The translations under genes were made by a program, and so were the position numbers. A stretch of DNA of 64,000 nt from Gymnothorax reevesii (taxonomy: Eukaryota; Chordata; Actinopteri; Anguilliformes; Muraenidae). A model generated the notes under the pieces. That model was not told the origin of the DNA. It made no database searches and worked only from the letters and a program-made list of their open reading frames with translations. The DNA is taken from positions 7,834,501 through 7,898,500 of the forward strand of contig CM056574.1 in the NCBI GenBank assembly GCA_029721435.1, read 5' to 3'. This document shows, in pieces, positions 55,780 to 64,000 of this stretch (the first letter of the stretch is position 1; every line of letters begins with the position of its first letter).

Positions 55780-57895
55780 AATAATGGCAGGATAATAATA
55801 ACACCAGGATAATAATAACGGCAGAACAAAAATCATCAGGAGATAATAACAACAGGATAATAACAACGGCAGCAAAATAGCAACCAGGAAAATATAACAG
55901 CAGGATAATAATAACGGCAGCATAATAATCACCGGGTGATAATAACAGCAGGATAAAAATAGCGGCAGCATAATAATCACTGGGAGTCAATAACGGCAGG
56001 ATAATAATAACGGCAGCATAATAATCACTGGTAGTCCATAACGGCAGGAAAATTATAACGGCAGCAAAATAACCTCCAGGAAACAATAAGAGCAGGATAA
56101 TAATCATGGCAGGAAAATAATCATCGGGAGTCAATAATGGCAGGCTAATAATAACAGCAGCATAATAATCACTGGTAGTCCATGACGGCAGGAAAATTAT
56201 AACGGCAGCAAAATAACCACCAGGAAACAATAAGAGCAGGATAATAATCATGGCAGGAAAATAATCATCGGGAGTCAATAATGGCAGGCTAATAATAACA
56301 GCAGAATGATAATCACTGGGAGACAGCAACAGCGGAATAATAATAATGACAGCATAATAATCACCAGGAGACAATAACATCAGGATAATAATAACGGCAG
56401 CATAATAATCACCGGGAAACAATAACAGCAGGATAATAATAACAGCAGAATAATAATCATCAGGAGACAATAACAGCAGAATAATAATAACAGCGGGAAA
56501 ATAATCACTGGGAAACAATTACAGCAGAATAATAATAACGGCAGCAAAATAGCCACCAGAAAACAAAAACTGCAGTATAACAATAACAGCAGTATAATAA
56601 TCAACGGGAGACAATAACAGCAGAATAATAATAACGACAGCATAATAATCACTGGGAGTCAATATCAGCAGGATAATAATAACGACAGCATAATAATCAC
56701 GGGGAAACAATGACAGCAGGATAATAATAACGACAGCATAATAATCACGGGGAAACAATGACAGCAGGATAATAATAATGACAGCATAATAATCACTTAG
56801 AGACAATAACAACAGTATAATAATAAGGGTAGAATAATAATCAGCGGGAGACAATCACAGCAGGATAATAATTACGACAGGAAAATAGTCACTGGGAAAC
56901 AATAACAGCAGAATAATTATAACGGCAGCATAACAATCACCGGGAGTCAATATCAGCAGGATAATAATACCAGCAGCATAATAATCATCGGGAGACAATA
57001 AAAGCAGGATAATAATAACGGCATTAGAAAAATCACCGAGAGAAAATAACAGCAGGAAAATAATAACGGCAGCATAATAATCACCAGGAGACAAGAACAG
57101 CAAGATAATAATAAACGCAGGATAATAATAACGGCGGGCAAATAATCACTGAGAAACAATTACAGCAGGATAATAATAATGGCAGCAAAATAGCCACCAG
57201 GAAACAATTACAGGAGGATAATAATCACGGCAGGAAAATAATCACCGGGGGTCAATAACTGCAGGCTAATAATAAGAGCAGAATCATTATCACCGGCAGA
57301 CAACAACAGCAGGATAATAATAACGGCAGCATAATAATCACCGGAAGACAATAACAGCAGGATAATAATAACGGCATGAGAATAATCACAGGGAAACAAA
57401 AACAGCAGAATAATAATAACGGCAGAACAATAATCACCGGGAGACAATCACAGCAGGATAATAATAACGGCGGGAAAATAATCACCGGGAGACAATCACA
57501 GCAGGATAATAATAACGGTGGGAAAATAATCACTGGGAGACAATTACAGCAGAATAATAATAACGACAGCATAATAATCACCAGGTGACAATAACAGCAG
57601 GATAATAATAACGGCAGAATAATAATCACCGGGAGACAATAATCACCGGATAATAATAATGGCAAGAAAATTATCATCGGGAGACAATAATCACAGGATA
57701 ATAATAATCACCGGGAGACAATAATCACAGGATAATAATAATCACTGGGAGACAATTATGACAGGATAATACTAATGGCAGGAAAATAATCACGGGGAGA
57801 CAATAACAACAGGATAATAATAACAGCAGAATAATAATCACCAGGAAACAATAACAGCAGGATAATTATAAGGGCAGAAAAATTAACACCAGTAC
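55780..57895. repeat. 48-bp minisatellite, about 44 copies (2.1 kb)
   Basis: The unit is about GCATAATAATCACCGGGAGA then CAATAACAGCAGGATAATAA and TAACGGCA, 48 bp, A-rich on the plus strand. Some units are partial (24-30 bp), mostly after 57640. Because 48 is a multiple of three and the minus strand lacks stops in some frames, it opens frames up to 334 codons (55514-56518) reading a hydrophobic 16-residue repeat (about SPGDYYAAVIIILLLL). Breaks between frames occur where units are partial. I judge these frames noncoding. Confidence 0.96.
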
Positions 57896-57904
57896 ATAAT
57901 AAAG

Positions 57905-58021
57905 GAAGGGCAATTACTTCTTCTTCCTTTTCTTCTTCTTATTATTATTATGATTATTAATGGTTATTAGTAATAGTTATTATTAATAGTAGTAGTAGTA
58001 GCAGAAGTAGTAGTAGTAGTG
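57905..58021. repeat. (CTT)n/(ATT)n/(TAG)n trinucleotide cluster
   Basis: Three successive trinucleotide repeat types in about 115 bp. Confidence 0.92.
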
Positions 58022-58428
58022 TAAGGGTTTGTCTCTGAGCACCGATGTCGTGCACACAGATGAAGGACTGCACTGGACTCGGGTGTGAAGATGGATCTGG
58101 TTTTTATTAAGCCTCCGTGGCGCATCAGGAAGGCACAGCAAAACACAATACAAATAACAGGGAATCGAGATTCTGGGATAATTAGTGATACACGCGAATG
58201 CGGGAGATGAGTCTAAACAAGACTAGAGAGCAAACACAGGCTTGTGAGGCTTTCGCAGTTTACGAGACTTTGCCACGAATGTATGCGAAGCTCAGACTTT
58301 AACAGGAAATACCACCACACAGTGGAAGTAGGAATCAGCTGTAGGTACTGATCGCGGACTGAGGAATGCGGTCCAGGCTTTAATATGTTGCTGTTCAAAG
58401 ATTCAAAGAAGACGCCGAGGTCTTGGCA
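58022..58428. other. Unique noncoding sequence
   Basis: No gene or named repeat. Confidence 0.4.
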
Positions 58429-58449
58429 TATATATATATATATATATGT
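58429..58449. repeat. (TA)n microsatellite
   Basis: About nine TA dinucleotides. Confidence 0.9.
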
Positions 58450-58469
58450 ATATTATATACAACAATGCG

Positions 58470-58849
58470 TGAGCCCTTCGGAACAAAAGTGGTCTGACTC
58501 CATTTTTTGAAACTCCAAAACTTCCTAAGTTTTGAAGTTGTCAAATTCAGCATCCGAGTAAGTATTTAGACCTGTCTTGAAGTGACATCCTTCGAGTCTT
58601 CGCTTTCATAGTCAGAAAGTATTTTGTTGTCAACGTTGACGATTTTTGTTATTTTTGCATGTTTCCCTTTAAAACTAGGAATTTTGGAGTTAGACCACTC
58701 TTGCACTACTATCTATATTTCAGAGGTGGAACTAATAATCCTCTGGGCCATTATTGTATGAATAGATTTTACCTTTAGCATGAAAAACAAGGGTATAACT
58801 CGGAAAATTAGAAAATCGAAGTTAGACCACTATTGTTCTGAGGGGCTCA
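58470..58849. mobile_element. Unclassified inverted-repeat element, 380 bp
   Basis: The left end TGAGCCCTTCGGAACAAAAG then TGGTCTGACT pairs with the right end, which inverted reads TGAGCCCCTCAGAACAATAG then TGGTCTAACT: about 30 bp with four mismatches. A third, internal copy of the GGAGTTAGACCACTCTTG block lies at 58689. No target duplication and no coding frame. The superfamily cannot be assigned from the ends. Confidence 0.6.
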
Positions 58850-59469
58850 AATAGAAACATTTGATAACACCAAAGTTTGGGGACAGCGACACATATACAA
58901 TGTAGCAGAAGCCTATTAGCACAGAGTCTCTCCGCACTGTGTGTGTATAATCTCCAGTGACTCTGCTGCTGAAATTTCCTCCAGTAAGATTGCGACGCCG
59001 GTCTTGTTGTGTAGACGTACCTACCCTCAGATGACACTTCAGCACTAAAATCCACAAAAGCACATAAATTTGTGCGTCTGAAAAATGAGGCCAGGGCAGT
59101 AAACCCGGCTGCGGCCCCCTCCGAATATGACTCAGCAGCTATTTTAACCGCTGAAAGCTTTGCACGGCGACCTCCCGTTCAACTGAGAGATGCCAAAGAA
59201 GGCCAGCAGCTTAAGAGAGAAATCTGTTCACATCGCTCAGGTGTATTTTTGGTTCATCTTTGAAATTCATCTACTTTGTGACTAGCGTAACACGCCAGTT
59301 GACGGCTGAATTAAGACCGCTGCGCTGTCAAATTAAGTCGGCGTGAAATGCTCTGCTAACGCCAATCTGTCACGCCAAACTGATGCAATGACCTGTTTTT
59401 CCATCCTGCGCTGCAACATGAATTTAGGCCAATCAAGCAGAAATCCAGCACAGTCCATGACAGACACAA
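58850..59469. other. Unique noncoding sequence
   Basis: 59060-59230 is repeat-free with CAGCAGCTATTTTAACCGCT and GAAAGCTTTGC and could be a regulatory element, but there is no decisive sign. No gene. Confidence 0.35.
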
Positions 59470-59775
59470 TTCTACAGTCCAGAAAGACGGCGTGGTACAG
59501 TGTTCGGAGACGCAATTTTACAGTGCACAGAGGACAGACTATTGTATAGTGCGCAGAGACACAATCATATAATGTACAGACACACTTTTGCACAGCGTAC
59601 AAAGACACAATCGTTCAGTGTTCAGAGACACAATCATGCAATGTACAGACACACTATTGTTCAGAGACGCAATCATACAGTGTATTTGTACAGTGTAAAG
59701 GCACAATCTTACTAAGGCACTAAGACACAATTGCGTAGTATTCAGAGATGCAACTGTATAGAGACACAATCATGA
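59470..59775. repeat. Degenerate ~23-bp tandem repeat
   Basis: Words such as ACAGTGTTCAGAGACACAAT and CATACAATGTACAGACACAC recur about 13 times with irregular spacing of 20-25 bp. An old, decayed minisatellite. Confidence 0.75.
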
Positions 59776-60109
59776 TTTCTGGTAACTATACTCTACCACT
59801 ATGGATTTAAAGACAGCGAATGAAAGGTTAAGACTTTCAGAATTCATTCAGTGGGTAAACAAGATCATATAATGCAAACCCATTCAGGAATGGTAGCTGC
59901 ATCACAGGCTAAATACACAATGTACGCAATGCATCAAAAGTGCGCCATCGTCTCACTAGAAAATCACATTTGCCAGTCCCCGGTGAAGGGCTTCCAACAG
60001 ATGTTAGAACATTGCAGCAGGGATTTGCCTCTTTTCCAGCAGAAACACATCAGTGATTTTGGGTGATTTCGTCTGGATCAAAGTCAGTTTTACAGTTGAT
60101 TCTTTCGTA
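59776..60109. other. Unique noncoding sequence
   Basis: No gene or named repeat. Confidence 0.35.
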
Positions 60110-60362
60110 TGTTGTTTGATAAGGCAGCGGCCCGAGCGACATTGTTGCTCAATAAACCACATACTGACCTCACTCTCTGTGTGGAAGCGCTGTCATGCTG
60201 AAACAGGATATGGCCTTTTGCAAGTTTTTGGACGCAGAGAATCATCCAGAATACCATCATATCCAGCAGCATCAAGATCATCCTCTGATGGAACAAAAGG
60301 ACACCAAGACTATGCAAAACCGCCCCCGACCAGAGGGCGTCCACACACCTTTGGCCGTGTAG
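60110..60362 (-). pseudogene. Tc1-like transposase C-terminal relic with one element end
   Basis: Read on the minus strand, one frame shows LDAAGYDGILDDS (60242-60277) and, after a frameshift, LAKGHILFQHDSASTQRVRS. In Tc1-family transposases these blocks lie next to each other, and FQHDNAP holds the second catalytic Asp. Here that Asp is present but the frame is broken, and the remainder of the catalytic domain is missing. On the plus strand the sequence CACACACCTTTGGCCGTGTAG (near 60342-60362) resembles the inverted end of the fish Tc1 group with 'CTACATGGCCAAAAGT' termini. The relic is therefore an internally deleted, dead copy. It differs from the 13.4-kb and 29.7-kb elements by end sequence. 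Confidence 0.65.
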
Positions 60363-61326
60363 CATATTTCCCAGACTGCCCTGTGAATTCAGCCATTTAA
60401 GCCGCGGCAGAGATGCAGTCAGAAGCCGTTTCTCAGCGACTCCGCGGCGCCGAGCGGACCTCCCCTCACCTGCCACTCCGGTTCGGGCCGCGCTGCTAAA
60501 TCCACTTTGATGAAAAGCTGGTTCCCGTCAGGGCAGATTACAACTCAAAGTTGGCCGTCGAAATTCCATCCACACCACTTTGCCTGTGCACTCCCCCCCC
60601 AATCACCCAACCACCCATCCCCACCCCAGCGGCACTAAACCTGTCTCCCGCTAAAATGAAGAGGCTCTCTCTCCGTCCAAAGAGCAAGATGGGGCAACAC
60701 TGTTTATCTACCGCACCGCATCACACTTTATTAGGGCAGCTGAGGCCGGTACATTCTGACACGAGCTCCAGGGAAAAAACAGAAGAAGACCAAGAGCAAC
60801 AACAGCAACAAGTTTTGAAATTACGGTACATCCTGTTGTCTAATTACTCCCTCCATTTTTCCTTAACCTCGATGGAAAACGTCAAATGGTTCAAGAAAGA
60901 CGCAGAGGATGTGCATAAGAGTTTAGGGAAGGACAACTGTGCCGCGGAGAGAAAGCCACAGCACTCGCACAGGACGAGGTGATCATGCGTCCCTCAACGG
61001 TCATTTTGAGTTGATTCCATGAATAGTGGGATGGATGATGCATCACTTTAAATATTGCTGACCCACAGAATTGTGGGAGAGTTTAATCTCCTTTCTTTGC
61101 TTGAAGGATGGTTCGGTGAATCCTACACTAAAGCAGATAAGGAAACACTGAAGCACCTTTCTTCAGAATTTAGAGAATTCAAACACACTCATCATGGCTG
61201 CCACACAAATACCTCAGGGCGATTTCTGAGAAGTTGGGAGCTTTCCAGCCAATCAGAAAACTGAGTATTTTAGCGCGGCGAAGAAGATGAGGAAGAGGAA
61301 GAGGACAATGCAGCAGCTCAATAACA
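60363..61326. other. Unique noncoding sequence
   Basis: GC-rich at 60400-60480 and 60590-60660. The 143-codon plus frame (60551-60982) is Pro-, Gln- and Lys-rich, unrecognised, and lacks splice support. Confidence 0.4.
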
Positions 61327-61392
61327 CACACTAACACGCATTGACACACATTAATGCACACTAACACACATTAATACATATTAATACACAGG
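61327..61392. repeat. ACACA/TTAA short tandem repeat
   Basis: Irregular copies of ACACACTAACACGCATTG-like words about 12-22 bp apart. Confidence 0.7.
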
Positions 61393-63418
61393 GCTAAAAT
61401 GGGCCGGTTCTGCTCAAAAACACAGAGCAAACTTCCCCTACGCCACCTCCCTGCCCCAGCCTGTCAATCACCCGCCCGCCACCGTTTAGCGCAGACGTCC
61501 TCTCCTGCAATGGCCGCTCGCTAAAGCCTCGTCAGTGCGGCATATTGGAGTGACACAGCAGTAAATATTAGCCCTTTAGCCCGGCGTCAAACTCCATTAC
61601 GGGCCTGAAATGAGGCGTGTCTCGCGGTGTGTCCGCTACCCTGCCCCTCCTGTGCCGTAAACACACACACACGCGCGCGTGTCACCTCACGCAGGGAGTC
61701 CTCCCGCTGCAAACACAGAAGTGCCTGTTCCTCACTCTTAAAATAAAAATATTTAAATCACAATCAACACGCAATTACCAATCAACAATCAACATCCGAT
61801 TTATTAAACGGATTTTGATTTTTTGCTAATTGCTATGATGTTGCTTTATACCGTTGTGTGGTGCTGGCTGATTTTGAGTAAATGCAACATACATTTTTTG
61901 AGTGGACCCCCTGCTTTCATAGCGGTACTCCTCCTCTTTAAATCAACTTGTGATCAAATTGTCACTGAGCCCCTGCCCTTCCAAATGTATGAGGTTGCCG
62001 TTTGGCCCCGCCTTTCTAGACGATCTTTGCTTGACCCCGCCTTTCCACAGGGAGGTCGCTGGTCTGCAGGCCTGTACTTACAAACAGTCCTGACTTCTCC
62101 TCATGAAGACGCCTCTGGGATAAATGTTCTGTATCTCTTCTCTCTGTCGGTTGAAAAACTGCTGATCAGGACAGTTTACCTCCCGCTTTTCAGGAAAGGA
62201 GAGGAGTTGTCAAAAACTGGGAGACAAAGTACAGCCTTTTGGATCAGCTTCAGCGGAGACTCGGAGCTGAGTCCTGTCGCCTCGTTTCTGCAGGCCGAGA
62301 TCTCACCCTGCCCTGCCCTATATCTCTGCATCTGAGCTATTTATAACACCCCCCGCCCCACAGATCGCACAGCGGTACCCCGAGGGGTTTTAAAGGGGGG
62401 GGGGTCACACCACTGAGATATGTAATTAATACTGAGACCACCGCAGTCCCAAATTTCTCATGGTTTTTTTTTTTCACTGATTTCGGTAGCTGAACTGGGA
62501 TACGATGTTAATTAGTGAGTATTTTTTCATCTCAGTTTCACAGTGGGTCTTAAAACATCGTAGTCAAATTCATACTGAAATGGCTCTGTGTTCATCTGTC
62601 ATTAAACAAACAGTAAAAAGATCGCTGCCCCCCCACAAACGCATCATGTTTATTTGCTTCCACTGATTTCATCACTATGACATGTTTTTGTTGCACATTC
62701 AGTTCTAAAGACAATCTATGTAGACGCCACTGAAAGTTTGACTGACAACTGCGTTTTTTCAGACCACTAGTTTGCCAAATATGTAGAGATATTAATTTAA
62801 GTACTTGTGTTTAGTGTTAATGAACGTTAACGAGTAAATGAGTCCACCTGACCTTGCTGTACAGTGTTATCTTGAAATCATTCCTTATGTCCCGAGCACA
62901 GTGCTGACAAATCATAACAGTTGTACGAACAGCTTGCTAAAAGAAAGCATTTGGATTGACAGCTTGCTAAATGAGCGCAGTTGCACATATGAACCACTTT
63001 TTCAAAACAAATCTAGTTGTGGCTTCCGTTGCTTTTTCTGGGGTTGCGTCTCCTCTTGTGTTGTGGCATTTTCAAAGTCTTCTTTTAGCTTGTTTAATTA
63101 TAAATTTTTCCTTGTAGTGAAAGCGCATGTATTTTACTCGATAGACCTCGCTAACACATAAACTGTATGTATTTTTTGCTTTTGTGATGGTTAAGTTCAC
63201 CATTGCATTTTTTTAACACTTTAAGAGCTTGAAAAAATCTGTCGTAAATGTAACCTGAGGGATTAAAGAGGTTAATTGTAGGTCTTTGCATTGTATCATT
63301 CTTTTTACATTCTTTTACCATGTAACTGTTGAAAATAAAAAATATGAGAAAAGATGAAAGCAGTATAATGTGCTGCTCACTAAATTAAAGGAGAATGTAC
63401 ATCTTAAAAATGTGTGTC

Positions 63419-63424
<6 letters not shown>
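61393..63424. other. Unique noncoding sequence
   Basis: 61440-61620 is GC-balanced with CpG words and could be regulatory. A CA/CG run lies at 61662-61682 and a G run at 62394-62403. The 170-codon plus frame at 61823-62335 is not recognised (Leu-rich, two Pro-Arg-Leu-Ser blocks) and has no exon signals I can defend. The right part (62560-63420) is AT-rich. Confidence 0.4.

Positions 63425-63459
<35 letters not shown>
63425..63459. repeat. (GA)n microsatellite
   Basis: About 17 perfect GA dinucleotides. Confidence 0.95.
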
Positions 63460-63460
<1 letters not shown>

Positions 63461-63649
63461 TGTGAGTTCATGTGTCTCCTTGCTAAATGAAATCAGTTAG
63501 AAGTAGAAATGCTAAGTGGCCAGATGCTCAGCAGACCCTCTTCTCTGCTTTCACTGGGACTCAGTTCCACTCCCTGAGGAGCCTGGAAGGTGCCTGAGAG
63601 TTTGCACTGGTCTCCTACGGGGTGATAACAGGGGGATGATACAAGGGCA

Positions 63650-64000
63650 TTCTTGCGGAACAGTGTTGGGGTGGCAGGGATATTTTTGAGGAACAAAAGA
63701 GGAGTGAGATGGCAGTATTTTTGTGGAACAGGAGTGGGGTGAGATGGCAGTATTTAAGGGGAACGGGAAAGGGGTGAGACAACGATATTTTCAGGGAATA
63801 GAAGCGGGGTGAGACAGCGATATTTTTGAAGAACAAGAGTGGGGTGAGACAGCAGTATTTTTGGGGAACAGAAGTGGGGTGAGATGGCAGTATTTTCAGG
63901 GAACAGGAGTGGGGTGAGACAGCAGTATTTTTGGGGATCAGGAGTGGCGTAAGACAGTGGGATTTTTGGGGATCAGGAGTAGCGTAAGACAGTGGTACTT
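63650..64000. repeat. 35-bp minisatellite, cut by the window end
   Basis: The unit is about GGGGTGAGACAGCAGTATTT then TTGGGGAACAGGAGT. GGGGTGAG starts at 63736 and 63771, 35 bp apart. At least nine copies; the left ones are more diverged. The array continues past the window. Confidence 0.95.

Noticed and set aside
55514..56518. 334-codon minus-strand open frame
   Set aside because: Nearly all of it reads a 48-bp tandem repeat; the non-repeat tail has no recognisable similarity. The length follows from the unit being a multiple of three.
60551..60982. 143-codon plus-strand frame
   Set aside because: Pro/Gln/Lys-rich low-complexity content with no family resemblance.
61823..62335. 170-codon plus-strand frame
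   Set aside because: Unrecognised, with mixed composition and no splice or promoter support.

Overview
The window looks like vertebrate nuclear DNA, most likely a ray-finned fish. Reasons: long CA/GT, GA/CT and GATA microsatellites; a DANA-like tRNA-derived SINE (two copies) and a second tRNA-derived SINE; an L2/CR1-type LINE relic; Tc1-like, hAT-like and TTAA-target miniature transposons typical of teleosts; and a repeat carrying the teleost-typical motif at about 19.5 kb. I see no complete protein-coding gene, rRNA, independent tRNA gene, CRISPR array or bacterial-type operon. Most open frames are chance frames, often running through tandem repeats. The best protein-coding candidate is one 126-bp minus-strand exon at 2974-3099 with good splice signals, which is unproven. 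The species cannot be fixed from what I can see.

Layout. 0-9.5 kb: mostly unique, intron or intergenic DNA with microsatellites, a possible conserved noncoding element (1.56-1.89 kb), the candidate exon, a 199-bp hAT-like hairpin element (5.4 kb) and a 23-bp minisatellite (5.7-6.0 kb). 9.5-10.3 kb: a SINE inserted in a trinucleotide microsatellite with a perfect 15-bp target duplication. 12.4 kb: a DANA-like SINE. 13.3-13.75 kb: an internally deleted Tc1-like element that keeps the first ~100 residues of its transposase. 17.5-17.9 kb: a decayed LINE reverse transcriptase. 19.5-24.6 kb: interspersed-repeat cluster, including a 672-bp long-inverted-repeat element and a 355-bp TTAA-flanked element. 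26.7-29.4 kb: about 62 copies of a 43-bp minisatellite with higher-order structure. 29.7-30.45 kb: a Tc1-like miniature element containing a nested piggyBac-like miniature element. 32.0-32.6 kb: 44-bp minisatellite. 34.6-37.4 kb: GTTAGG-type repeats and long CA/GT/CG tracts. 38-38.7 kb: 33-bp minisatellite. 40.55-40.9 kb: 24-bp minisatellite. 43.2-47.0 kb: a probable LTR split by a 2.5-kb inverted-repeat element whose ends are packed with a 16-bp motif. 47.0-47.75 kb: 30/62-bp minisatellite. 49.5-49.8 kb: long GT tract. 51.6-52.3 kb: hAT-like element. 52.6-53.65 kb: 53-bp minisatellite. 55.8-57.9 kb: about 44 copies of a 48-bp minisatellite that opens a spurious 334-residue frame. 58.5-58.85 kb: an unclassified inverted-repeat element. 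60.1-60.4 kb: Tc1 transposase relic. 63.65 kb to the end: 35-bp minisatellite running off the window.

Overall this reads as a gene-poor or intronic region shaped by tandem-repeat expansion (about ten minisatellite arrays, roughly 9 kb) and by nested nonautonomous transposons. Scattered unique stretches rich in homeodomain-, POU- and nuclear-receptor-like motifs are candidate regulatory elements, but conservation cannot be tested here.
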